DNA of 23,387 nt from a virus, in the IMG/VR virus record IMGVR_UViG_3300025120_000572, positions 1-23,387 of that record; one strand, 5' to 3'. Within the stretch, counting starts at the first letter, position 1. Each line of letters starts with the position of its first letter. The position numbers and the translations under genes are program-made. This document shows, piece by piece, positions 7,889-15,025 of the stretch. A model generated the notes under the pieces. It made no database searches and was not told the DNA's origin. It saw nothing but the letters and a program-made list of their open reading frames with translations.

Positions 7889-9179
7889 AAACATAGTAAT
7901 AATAGGAGCTGGAGTAGCTGGTGTAAACGCTGCTACTAAATTAATAGATAATCAATTTGATGGTAATATTACTATCATTGATATGGGCAAAGATCCATAT
8001 AAAAGACCTTATGAAGAGGTAATGACAGGTTTTTTAGGAGCTGGTGGTTGGTCAGATGGTAAATTAACTTACCATACTGCTATAGGTGGACAATTAGCAA
8101 AATATTGTGGTGAGGAAAAAGCAATGGAATTAATGGATCAAGTAATTGAAAATTTTAAACGATTTCATCCCAAACCCGAAGCAGTACAATGCTCTAACCC
8201 AATAGAGGAACCAGATTTTATTAAACCTTATTTTGGATTAAAATTATTCCCAGTATGGCATGTTGGAACTGATTACTTACATGAAATAGGTAAAAACTGG
8301 TATAATTTTTTAGTTGAAGGTAATGTAAATTTTAAATGGGAAACTAAAGTAACTAATATTGATTTTGAAAAAAATATAGTTTACATGGATGATGATAAAA
8401 TACTATATGATGAATTAATATTTGGAGTAGGAAAATCAGGTATTGATTTTGGTAAGCAATTAGCCGAAAAATATGAATTACCAACTGAACCTAAATCAGT
8501 ACAAATAGGTGTTAGATTTGAAGCACCACAAGAACATTTCCAAAAATTAATAGATGTTTCTTATGATTTTAAATTATATAGGAAATTTGAGGATGAAGGA
8601 GTATCATTAAGATCATTCTGTACTAATAATAACGCTGCTTATGTAGCAGTGGAAGAAACGTATGGAGACCATAGTTACAATGGTCACGCTAAAAAAGATG
8701 AGGCCTACCGAAATAACATGACTAACTTCGGAATTCTAATGGAAATACAGGGTATAACATACCCATTTAATTTCTCCAGAAGTGTAGTATCTAATTTAAA
8801 TGATATATCTAAAGATGGTACAGGATTATATTATAGCCCATCTCGTAAACCCTCAACAACCTCAGAAGGGGCAGATGTATCAGCTGTTCAAATTAATGAT
8901 GATGATTTAAGACAAGTAAAAGAAGAATTTAGAGGATATTTTAAATACATAGATGATTTTATTAATGATATGAAAAAAGTATTTCCAACATTAAAAGATG
9001 ATTGGGGAATTTATATACCAGAAGTAAAATATTTATCACCAGAACCCTTAGTTAATTATAATAATTTAAGTCTAACCAAATATGAGCAAGTCCACTTTGT
9101 CGGCGATGCACTCTCTGCTAGAGGAATTACTGTCAGCGGAGCACAAGGAATCTACGTTGCTGAAGAACTCATCAGCTAA
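7881..9179 (+). CDS. FAD-dependent dehydrogenase, COG2509-like
   Basis: A 432-residue protein. The N-terminus has the Rossmann fingerprint GAGVAG (9-14) with an acidic residue at the end of the second strand. It shares marks with the uncharacterised FAD-dependent dehydrogenases of COG2509: GAGGWSDGKLT (53-63), HVGTDYL (127-133), a GVGKSG strand, IGVRFEAPQEH, a SFC-containing segment and the C-terminal FAD loop VGDALSARGITVSGAQG. No NAD-binding second fingerprint is clear. The reaction is unknown in this family; it is presumably a cytosolic redox enzyme. Its overlap with the carbamoyltransferase suggests the two act on one pathway, possibly nucleotide or DNA modification or a small metabolite. 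The last 98 bases are less AT-rich than the surroundings. Confidence 0.75.
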   Translation: MHKNIVIIGAGVAGVNAATKLIDNQFDGNITIIDMGKDPYKRPYEEVMTGFLGAGGWSDGKLTYHTAIGGQLAKYCGEEKAMELMDQVIENFKRFHPKPEAVQCSNPIEEPDFIKPYFGLKLFPVWHVGTDYLHEIGKNWYNFLVEGNVNFKWETKVTNIDFEKNIVYMDDDKILYDELIFGVGKSGIDFGKQLAEKYELPTEPKSVQIGVRFEAPQEHFQKLIDVSYDFKLYRKFEDEGVSLRSFCTNNNAAYVAVEETYGDHSYNGHAKKDEAYRNNMTNFGILMEIQGITYPFNFSRSVVSNLNDISKDGTGLYYSPSRKPSTTSEGADVSAVQINDDDLRQVKEEFRGYFKYIDDFINDMKKVFPTLKDDWGIYIPEVKYLSPEPLVNYNNLSLTKYEQVHFVGDALSARGITVSGAQGIYVAEELIS

Positions 9180-9192
9180 AGAGTTAAAAGAA

Positions 9193-9348
9193 ATGATGAT
9201 TGCAATTGATGGGTATTTTTTATTAAATTACTCAAATCAGGCATTATTTGACCCTATTACTTTAAAAGAAATTGAAGGTTTTTTAGATTTAAGACAAGAA
9301 GTTTTAATAAAATATCAGGCGCTTAGCCCACACGAATATTTATATTAG
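9193..9348 (+). CDS. Small protein of unknown function, start uncertain
   Basis: The frame is open from an ATG at 9082, which would overlap the FAD gene by 98 bases and give 88 residues. I prefer the ATG at 9193, 13 bases after that stop, giving 51 residues (MMIAIDGYFLLNY to SPHEYLY). The upstream extension is possible because the overlapped DNA has unusual composition, which could reflect double coding. The protein has hydrophobic and acidic helical stretches and no motif I recognise. A late-type motif at 9336-9343 lies over its end. Confidence 0.45.
   Translation: MMIAIDGYFLLNYSNQALFDPITLKEIEGFLDLRQEVLIKYQALSPHEYLY
9336..9343 (+). promoter_or_regulatory. Late-type promoter motif ATATTTAT (4)
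   Basis: Exact ATATTTAT overlapping the last codons of the small gene and 11 bases before the ATG at 9355. It is the only copy I found overlapping a coding end by more than a base, so its status is less sure. Confidence 0.35.
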
Positions 9349-9354
9349 AACCTT

Positions 9355-9675
9355 ATGAGCGAAAACGCTGTACATATTTTTATTGCTATTATCTCTGCGC
9401 TAGGTAGTGTAGGGGCATGGAGATTTTATGAAACAAAGTTAAAATTAAAATCTGATAGAGAAAGTAGCTCACAACAAGCTAATGAAAATTTTATTAGTGA
9501 TTTACAAGAAAGGGTAAATAAATTGGAAGCTTTATTAATAGAATCATCAGAAGAAAAAGATGAAATGCGTGATATAATTACTACATTATCTTCTGAAATG
9601 GCGGCATTACAAGTTAAAATTGAGTATTTAGAGGATGAAAATATATTTCTTAGAGGAAAGAAATCGCGCAAATAA
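9355..9675 (+). CDS. Membrane-anchored coiled-coil protein
   Basis: A 106-residue protein. Residues 6-22 (VHIFIAIISALGSVGAW) form one membrane span, followed by a basic stretch and then a long heptad-like coiled coil (about 45-100; DLQERVNKLEALLIESSEEK and onward). I know this layout from T4-like marine phages, where it is a common hypothetical protein. An inner-membrane protein with a coiled coil on one face could be a lysis (spanin or holin partner) or membrane-adaptor protein; the sequence does not decide. It is followed by a host-type promoter. Confidence 0.55.
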   Translation: MSENAVHIFIAIISALGSVGAWRFYETKLKLKSDRESSSQQANENFISDLQERVNKLEALLIESSEEKDEMRDIITTLSSEMAALQVKIEYLEDENIFLRGKKSRK

Positions 9676-9707
9676 TTTGGCTACCTGAAATGAAGTTCGT
9701 ATATTTA
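9676..9707 (+). promoter_or_regulatory. Bacteroidota-type promoter before the 9731 gene
   Basis: TTTG at 9676-9679 and TATATTTA at 9700-9707, again with exactly 20 bases between, in the only gap of this region. The 12 bases TTCGTATATTTA are identical to those at the promoter before 6201. The ATG at 9731 is 23 bases past the -7 box. Confidence 0.65.
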
Positions 9708-9730
9708 CGCCTAATTTAAATGTTATATAT

Positions 9731-9985
9731 ATGAGTAAAAAATCTACAAAAGGCGAATTTAGTACCCGCACAATAAGAACCCCAGAAGGTATCCAAGTTT
9801 CATTTTTTGATAATAAATTCCATAATTGGAATGGACCTGCTATTAAATATCCAAGAGAATTTAAAACAAAACCTAAATACTTTTTATATGGTTTTGAAAA
9901 AACAAGAGACGAATGGATTGAAGCTAGAAGAGACAGAAATGGTGTCCCACCAGACAAAAACCCACAAGTAAAAGCAAGATTTTAG
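9731..9985 (+). CDS. Small conserved phage protein with MORN-like motif
   Basis: An 84-residue basic protein. Residues 22-60 (IQVSFFDNKFHNWNGPAIKY ... YFLYGFEKTRDEWIEAR) resemble the repeat type with H-x-x-x-GPA followed by a Y-x-x-G element, seen in MORN-like and toxin-immunity-like repeats. The family recurs as a hypothetical protein in marine phages. It stands first after a host-type promoter and one base before the nucleotidyltransferase gene, so it probably belongs to an early or middle operon running to 11518. Function unknown. Confidence 0.55.
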   Translation: MSKKSTKGEFSTRTIRTPEGIQVSFFDNKFHNWNGPAIKYPREFKTKPKYFLYGFEKTRDEWIEARRDRNGVPPDKNPQVKARF

Positions 9986-9986
9986 T

Positions 9987-10415
9987 ATGAAAAAGGCTAT
10001 AATAGTATCAGGCTATTTTAACCCAATACATAAAGGTCATTTAGAGCTCTTCGCGAAAGCGAAGGCTCAAGGTGATGAATTATGGGTTATTGTTAATAGT
10101 GATTTACAACGTAAATTAAAAGGATCAACAGAATTCCAATTAGAAGATGAAAGGTTATTAATAGTAAATAGTCTTAAGATGGTTGATTATGCTATGGTAG
10201 CTGTTGATAAAGATAGAACAGTAAGTGAATCAATAAGAGCTTTAAACATAAAAGCAATAACTAAAGATCCTAAATATCAAATTTCATTTGCAAATGGTGG
10301 AGATCAAAATAATGATTCTATACCAGAAGCTAGGATCTGTAGAGAACTTGGTGTATCTTTATTAGAAGGTTTAGGTGATAAAATTCAATCATCTAGTTGG
10401 TTATTAAAAAAATAA
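9987..10415 (+). CDS. Cytidylyltransferase-like nucleotidyltransferase (TagD/RfaE-C type)
   Basis: A 142-residue protein spanning a full single-domain enzyme. H15-K-G-H18 in GYFNPIHKGHLEL is the nucleotide-binding signature. VIVNSD (35-39) followed by LKG (44-46), GGD (104-106) and the C-terminal S135-S-S137 match the glycerol-3-phosphate cytidylyltransferase and heptose-phosphate adenylyltransferase (RfaE C-domain) group better than NMN adenylyltransferases. Such enzymes activate a phosphorylated sugar or polyol as its CDP- or ADP-derivative. It is near a P-loop kinase and downstream of a carbamoyltransferase, so a sugar-nucleotide or base-decoration route is possible. The substrate cannot be read from the sequence. 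Confidence 0.75.
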   Translation: MKKAIIVSGYFNPIHKGHLELFAKAKAQGDELWVIVNSDLQRKLKGSTEFQLEDERLLIVNSLKMVDYAMVAVDKDRTVSESIRALNIKAITKDPKYQISFANGGDQNNDSIPEARICRELGVSLLEGLGDKIQSSSWLLKK

Positions 10416-10418
10416 AGT

Positions 10419-10982
10419 ATGGTAAATCCTGTATTATCTGTTGATGTTGATTGGGTAAAAAGTTACCATCAATTAAATTTATTATTTGATTTTGTTATAG
10501 ATAAATTCAAAAAAAGTAAACAAATAATTTTTATTGATTGCCACCATAATATTTTAAATTTTTTAGATAATAATGATAAATTTTTAATAAATATTGATCA
10601 CCACCATGATATATTTCAACCTCAAGTTGAAGGAGATAGTAAATATATTCACATTGGGAATTGGGTTAAGCAATTAATAGATGAGAATAAATTAGACCAT
10701 TATTTCTGGGTTAATAATTCCAATTCCTTCCTTGAAGATTCAAATTTAGACCCAGTTAGAAATATAAAATCATTTAAAATATTAGATAATATTAATGATA
10801 TTAGTAAATTTGATTATGAGAAGATTGTTATTTGTAAAAGTTTTGATTTTTTTACAGAAAAAGAAAAAAATATGGGATTTTCTAATATATTTAATTTATT
10901 TCAAATAATAGCCATTAATTTATACAAAGAAAAAACAATTATAGATAATCAACCAAATCCTTATAGTTTTAAATTAAAATAA
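10419..10982 (+). CDS. His/Asp-rich protein, possible metal-dependent hydrolase
   Basis: A 187-residue protein. SVDVDWV (7-13), FIDCHHNI (38-45) and NIDHHHDI (58-65) place many Asp and His residues at strand ends, as in metal-binding hydrolases. The arginase/ureohydrolase and UPF0489 groups use similar D-x-H-x-D and S-x-D-x-D elements, but the order and spacing do not match well enough to assign a family. The rest is rich in I, N, F and D. It lies 3 bases after the nucleotidyltransferase and 5 bases before the kinase, so it shares their transcript. Base composition is even more AT-rich than the neighbours. Confidence 0.5.
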   Translation: MVNPVLSVDVDWVKSYHQLNLLFDFVIDKFKKSKQIIFIDCHHNILNFLDNNDKFLINIDHHHDIFQPQVEGDSKYIHIGNWVKQLIDENKLDHYFWVNNSNSFLEDSNLDPVRNIKSFKILDNINDISKFDYEKIVICKSFDFFTEKEKNMGFSNIFNLFQIIAINLYKEKTIIDNQPNPYSFKLK

Positions 10983-10987
10983 AAAAT

Positions 10988-11518
10988 ATGAAAATAGGTT
11001 TATGTGGTACAATGAGTGTAGGAAAAACTACATTAGTTAATAGATTAAAGGAATTAGGTCAATTTAAAAGTTTTGAATTTGCTACTGAACGTAGTAAACA
11101 TTTAATGAGTTTAGGTATTCCATTAAATACTGATTCTACATTAAAAGGCCAAACTGTATTCTTAGCAGAACGTGTTGCTGAATTAATGAAAGAAAATATT
11201 ATAACTGATAGAACAATTATAGATGTTATTGCCTTTACTAATTTAGCTAAATCAATTGATTTTAAAGATAAAGAATATTTTGAAGATTATGCCTGTTTGT
11301 TTGTAGGTGAGTATGATTATATATTTTATATTTCTCCCGAAGGTACTATTATGGAAGATAATGGTGTTAGAGAAACTGATTTAGAATATAGAGATGATAT
11401 TGATAATGCTATTGTTAAAACATTAAATAAGTTCGGTCATAGATGTGATAATGTCCATATATTAAAGGGTAGTACTAATGATAGAATCGAACAAATGTTA
11501 GGAATTATACAAGATTAA
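10988..11518 (+). CDS. P-loop nucleoside/nucleotide kinase-like ATPase
   Basis: A 176-residue protein. Walker A is G7-T-M-S-V-G-K13-T14. A D-R pair after the second strand (TDRTIID) and GVRETDLEYRDDID fit the AAA_28/NadR C-domain type of small-molecule kinases, including ribosylnicotinamide and other nucleoside kinases. The length suits a single kinase domain. Together with the nucleotidyltransferase at 9987 it recalls a split NadR, but that enzyme looks more TagD/RfaE-like, so NAD salvage is only one option. It ends one base before the late-type motif at 11519. Confidence 0.65.
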   Translation: MKIGLCGTMSVGKTTLVNRLKELGQFKSFEFATERSKHLMSLGIPLNTDSTLKGQTVFLAERVAELMKENIITDRTIIDVIAFTNLAKSIDFKDKEYFEDYACLFVGEYDYIFYISPEGTIMEDNGVRETDLEYRDDIDNAIVKTLNKFGHRCDNVHILKGSTNDRIEQMLGIIQD

Positions 11519-11526
11519 ATATTTAT
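11519..11526 (+). promoter_or_regulatory. Late-type promoter motif ATATTTAT (5)
   Basis: Exact ATATTTAT one base after the stop of the kinase gene and 15 bases before the ATG at 11542. It marks the change from the enzyme block back to head and lysis genes. Confidence 0.5.
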
Positions 11527-11541
11527 AGCAAATATAATATC

Positions 11542-12225
11542 ATGGATAATTTTAGTTTACAAAACTGGAGAATCAGAGTAGTTAACGAAGACGCATTTAA
11601 AGAAGGAATGGGAGAATTAAATGTGTATGGATACCAGACTAAACATTTTGATATATGCCCTGGCGCCCAAACTTTATTTAAGGACATTTTAAGAGGAGAA
11701 TTTACTGATGGTGTACCTAGTGCTAAGGAACAAGATAAGATTGCTGAATTAGCTAGATTACATGATCTTTTATTCTATTTAGAAAAATTAGCCCTTGAGG
11801 ATAAAGATAATCCTGAATTACCAATAAGCGCAATATTTAATCAAGTTATAGATGTAGCTTCTGATATCTATGAATTAGGTACTGAAATTGGATTAGACCA
11901 AAATTCAGATTTAAGATATATTCAAGGACATGTACAAAAGGTTAATGATATAGCTAGAGGAACAGATGATATTGGTAGACCATTAGATGAAATTGAATTA
12001 GAAATCCCAGGTGAAGAAAATGCACCCGCAGGAGATAAGGCGTTAAACGTCAAATTAACTAAAAATGATAAGATTATTAATGCTTATAAAGAGATAGAGC
12101 AAGAAATTAAAGATAGTATCCAAAAAATGAAATCTGGTAATGAAGATGAAAAAAAGGCTGCTTTAGATTTCTTAAAAGCTAATCAAGATACTATAAAAGC
12201 ATATAATAATTTAAAAAAGGTTTGA
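11542..12225 (+). CDS. Conserved head-cluster protein with TKHFDICPGAQ module
   Basis: A 227-residue protein. The start MDNFSLQNW resembles the shared tag at positions 1-9 and is followed by RIRVVNE16, a weaker possible cut site. Residues 32-50 (TKHFDICPGAQTLFKDIL) and ARLHDLLFYLEKLAL are features of a module I recognise from T4-like marine phages, often fused to other head modules. The C-terminal half is acidic and helical. It follows a late-type motif. Its stop TGA overlaps the TTG start of the next gene. Probably a prohead or internal protein; no activity is evident. Confidence 0.6.
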   Translation: MDNFSLQNWRIRVVNEDAFKEGMGELNVYGYQTKHFDICPGAQTLFKDILRGEFTDGVPSAKEQDKIAELARLHDLLFYLEKLALEDKDNPELPISAIFNQVIDVASDIYELGTEIGLDQNSDLRYIQGHVQKVNDIARGTDDIGRPLDEIELEIPGEENAPAGDKALNVKLTKNDKIINAYKEIEQEIKDSIQKMKSGNEDEKKAALDFLKANQDTIKAYNNLKKV

Positions 12226-12569
12226 ACCGAATAAGTGTTATATTACTTTGTATTACTACCCTTGCTATATTCTTCATAATTAATAAAAAAGAAGATATAG
12301 ACTTATCCGAGTATAGAGATAAAATTGAAGAATTGCAACAACAGGTAGAAGAGTTGGAGCAAGTAAATGATAGTCTAGAATTAATAGAAGAACAATTAGA
12401 GACTAAATTATCTAGTTATGATAAAACAATTGATAACTTAAATAGACAAATTGATGTTATTAAAATTGAAACAGAAGCTAAAATTAAAGCTGTTAATGAT
12501 CTTAGTACTAGTGAGTTGGAGTGGTTTTTCACAAACCGCTATAGATTCAGTCAAGATACAATTAACTGA
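12222..12569 (+). CDS. Membrane-anchored coiled coil, candidate inner-membrane spanin
   Basis: A 115-residue protein starting at TTG 12222, which overlaps the preceding TGA (TTGA). Residues 5-20 (SVILLCITTLAIFFII) form one membrane span, and residues 24-100 are a strongly predicted coiled coil (YRDKIEELQQQVEELEQ and onward). One N-terminal span plus a periplasmic coiled coil is the layout of Rz-type inner-membrane spanins. The next gene, carrying a signal peptide, begins inside this one in another frame, as in many Rz/Rz1 pairs. The spanin role is inferred from layout, not from homology. Confidence 0.55.
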   Translation: MNRISVILLCITTLAIFFIINKKEDIDLSEYRDKIEELQQQVEELEQVNDSLELIEEQLETKLSSYDKTIDNLNRQIDVIKIETEAKIKAVNDLSTSELEWFFTNRYRFSQDTIN

Positions 12570-12882
12570 ACCTGTTGCTAAATTAGTGATACAGGATTTA
12601 ATAAAATTTGATGCCTCTTATATGGAGATAGAGACATTACAACAAATCCTTAAAGAAACTAATTCAAAAATCGATACTCAAAGTGAGTTAAATACTAATT
12701 TAAGATCTCAAATTGAAACATACAGAACTATGTTATCAACTAAAGATGAACAATTAGATACTTCAAAAGATATGTCTAAAGAATTAGAAAAAGCATATAA
12801 AAAAGAAAGACGTCTTAAAAAATTATACCAAATTACTTCTATGGTAGGAGGAGCAGCAATATTATTATTATTAATACAATGA
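12454..12882 (+). CDS. Exported coiled coil with C-terminal membrane span, candidate spanin partner
   Basis: A 142-residue protein. I chose the ATG at 12454, one codon inside a TTG start. It overlaps the upstream gene by 116 bases in a different frame. Residues 1-27 are a signal peptide with a basic n-region and an h-region ending GFSQ, the usual flavobacterial cleavage form. A coiled coil follows (about 60-120) with KERRLKKLY, and a C-terminal span SMVGGAAILLLLIQ. Similar proteins are common in Bacteroidota phages. Two membrane-active ends joined by a coiled coil suit a single-chain or partner spanin that acts at the last step of lysis. The start could also be at 12496. Confidence 0.6.
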   Translation: MLLKLKQKLKLKLLMILVLVSWSGFSQTAIDSVKIQLTEPVAKLVIQDLIKFDASYMEIETLQQILKETNSKIDTQSELNTNLRSQIETYRTMLSTKDEQLDTSKDMSKELEKAYKKERRLKKLYQITSMVGGAAILLLLIQ

Positions 12883-13418
12883 CACAAGAACCTATCCTTA
12901 TAAAAAATGTAGTTCCACTTAGTTTTCTAAAAGATTTAAAATTAAGAGCTTCTACACTTAAATCATGGGAATTTACATATCCTACAACTCCACCAGATGT
13001 GGAGTTTGAACTAGAGAAAAAATTCCCAAAACTTGATTTAACAGATAATATAGGAGATAATCCTCCAAAAGATATGTTATTAGGCCAATCCCATGCTTTA
13101 TTTTTATTAATACATGCTAGGGGGGGATTTAGATATTTTAATAATTATTTTCAATGGTGTGGGATAAGTATAAAAGATAAATACTGGGAAGGATCATTAC
13201 ATACAGATGAACAAAATACTAACCGCCTTAAAGTAATAGGAGTTCTTAACCCAGATTGGGACCCAAAATGGGGGGGGAATTTTTTATGGAATAATAAAGA
13301 ATACCCATTATACCCAGGTGAATTTTTAATATTTAATCCTAGAGTAGAACATGAAAATAGTCCTATAAAATGCAATAAAAAACGTATGGCTATTGATTTC
13401 GCAGTTGATCCTATATAA
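12879..13418 (+). CDS. 2-oxoglutarate/Fe(II)-dependent oxygenase
   Basis: A 179-residue protein, ATGA overlap with the previous gene. Iron ligands are H108-T-D110 in GSLHTDEQN and H158 in PRVEHENSP. R169 in KKRMAIDFAV would bind 2-oxoglutarate. LNPDWDPKWGGNFLW supplies the usual strand before the turn. Length and pattern fit the prolyl-4-hydroxylase-like 2OG-Fe(II) proteins often carried by T4-like marine phages. They hydroxylate proteins or nucleic-acid bases; the substrate is unknown. It lies directly before terminase, sharing one base with it. Confidence 0.8.
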   Translation: MTQEPILIKNVVPLSFLKDLKLRASTLKSWEFTYPTTPPDVEFELEKKFPKLDLTDNIGDNPPKDMLLGQSHALFLLIHARGGFRYFNNYFQWCGISIKDKYWEGSLHTDEQNTNRLKVIGVLNPDWDPKWGGNFLWNNKEYPLYPGEFLIFNPRVEHENSPIKCNKKRMAIDFAVDPI

Positions 13419-15001
13419 TGGCAGAAGATTTAAAACATATAATCAAGTCCGAATTTATAAAGTGTGCTAAGGATCCTATATACTTTATGAAAAAGTATTA
13501 TACTATCCAACATCCACAAAGGGGTAGAATTAAATTTAATCTTTATCCATTCCAAGAGAAAGTACTTACTCACATGAATAATGAAGATTATACTATAATA
13601 AATAAATCAAGGCAACTAGGTATATCAACTTTATGTTCAGCTTATTCATTATGGATGATGTTATTTCATAAAGATAAAAATGTACTATGTATAGCAACTA
13701 AGCAGGAAACTGCTAAAAACATGGTAACAAAAGTAAGATTTGCATATGACCAATTACCAAAATGGCTCCAAATAAAAACCACAGAACATAATAAACTATC
13801 TTTACGTTTAGCAAATGGATCACAAATTAAGGCAGTAGCAGCAAGTCAGGACGCAGGTAGGAGTGAAGCAGTATCATTATTATTAATTGATGAGGCCGCT
13901 TTTATTGATGGTATTGATGAAATATTTGCTTCAGCACAACAAACACTAGCCACGGGTGGTGGGTGTATAGCACTATCAACACCTTATGGTACTGGTAATT
14001 GGTTTCATTCAACTTGGGCTAAAGCCGAAGCAAGAGAAAATACATTTTTACCAATTAGGTTACCATGGACTGTCCATCCAGAAAGAAATCAAGAATGGAG
14101 AGATGAACAAGACATAGTATTAGGTCCTAGAATGGCAGCACAAGAATGTGATTGTGATTTTAGTACCTCTGGTGATACTGTAATAGAACCAGATGTATTA
14201 AATTTTTACGAAAGTACTTATATTCAAGAACCTGTTGAACGTAGAGGTATAGATGGAAATTTATGGGTATGGGAAATACCTGATTATTCTAGAGATTATA
14301 TAGTAGTAGCGGATGTTGCTAGAGGTGATGGTAATGATTTTTCTGCATTTCATATATTTGATATAGAAGAAGCAACACAAGTAGCTGAATTTAAAGCACA
14401 AGTTCAAACTAAAGATTATGGAAATTTATTATTTGCTATAGCTACAGAATATAATGATGCTTTATTAGTAGTAGAAAATGCAAATATAGGTTGGGCTGTA
14501 ATACAACAATTAATAGATAGAGGTTACAGAAACTTATATTATTCCCCCAAAATGGATGTATCTATGACTAATGCTGACCAATATCTTAGTAGATATGAAA
14601 ATGGTCAAGGTATGGTTCCTGGATTTACTACATCAATGAAGACGAGACCACTTGTTGTCTCCAAAATGGTTTCGTACCTTCATGAGAAATCTGTTACTCT
14701 TCGTTCTAAAAGATTATTAGAAGAACTAAGAACATTTGTGTGGAAAAATGGAAAAGCACAAGCATTATCAGGTTACAACGATGATTTAACTATGGCATTA
14801 GGAATAGGAATGTTTTTAAGAGATACAGCTTTACACTTTAAACAACAAGGTGTAGATATGGCAAGAGCAGCACTAGGAGGAATACATTCAACAAATTATC
14901 AAGCACCTAACATTTATCAAGGTGGAAAACCAAACATAAACCCATACGAAATGGAAAATCCATATGGAGATAAAGAAGATATCTCTTGGTTATTGGGCTA
15001 A
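13418..15001 (+). CDS. Terminase large subunit (gp17-like)
   Basis: A 527-residue packaging motor ATPase and nuclease. The Walker A-like segment is S64-R-Q-L-G-I-S-T71; the usual lysine of T4 gp17 (SRQLGKT) is replaced by I, a form I have seen in other marine phage terminases. Walker B is LLLID158-E159. The coupling motif is ALSTPYGTG (185-193). The C-terminal RNase-H-like nuclease has D299 (VVADVARGDG), E353 (LVVENAN) and D455-D456 (GYNDDLTMA). It is shorter than T4 gp17 (610). It begins on the last base of the oxygenase stop and ends on the first base of the late-type motif before the portal. No small terminase subunit is recognised nearby. Confidence 0.95.
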   Translation: MAEDLKHIIKSEFIKCAKDPIYFMKKYYTIQHPQRGRIKFNLYPFQEKVLTHMNNEDYTIINKSRQLGISTLCSAYSLWMMLFHKDKNVLCIATKQETAKNMVTKVRFAYDQLPKWLQIKTTEHNKLSLRLANGSQIKAVAASQDAGRSEAVSLLLIDEAAFIDGIDEIFASAQQTLATGGGCIALSTPYGTGNWFHSTWAKAEARENTFLPIRLPWTVHPERNQEWRDEQDIVLGPRMAAQECDCDFSTSGDTVIEPDVLNFYESTYIQEPVERRGIDGNLWVWEIPDYSRDYIVVADVARGDGNDFSAFHIFDIEEATQVAEFKAQVQTKDYGNLLFAIATEYNDALLVVENANIGWAVIQQLIDRGYRNLYYSPKMDVSMTNADQYLSRYENGQGMVPGFTTSMKTRPLVVSKMVSYLHEKSVTLRSKRLLEELRTFVWKNGKAQALSGYNDDLTMALGIGMFLRDTALHFKQQGVDMARAALGGIHSTNYQAPNIYQGGKPNINPYEMENPYGDKEDISWLLG

Positions 15002-15008
15002 TATTTAT
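15001..15008 (+). promoter_or_regulatory. Late-type promoter motif ATATTTAT (6)
   Basis: Exact ATATTTAT beginning on the last base of the terminase stop and 17 bases before the portal ATG at 15026. Confidence 0.55.
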
Positions 15009-15025
15009 TATATATACTATACACA

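Noticed and set aside
9676-9730. tRNA or riboswitch in the gap before 9731
   Set aside because: Only 55 bases, no cloverleaf or known riboswitch core; a promoter accounts for it.
9987-11518. Split NadR (NMN adenylyltransferase plus ribosylnicotinamide kinase) for NAD salvage
   Set aside because: The nucleotidyltransferase has the NSD, LKG, GGD and SSS marks of the TagD/RfaE group rather than those of NMN adenylyltransferases; kept only as an alternative.
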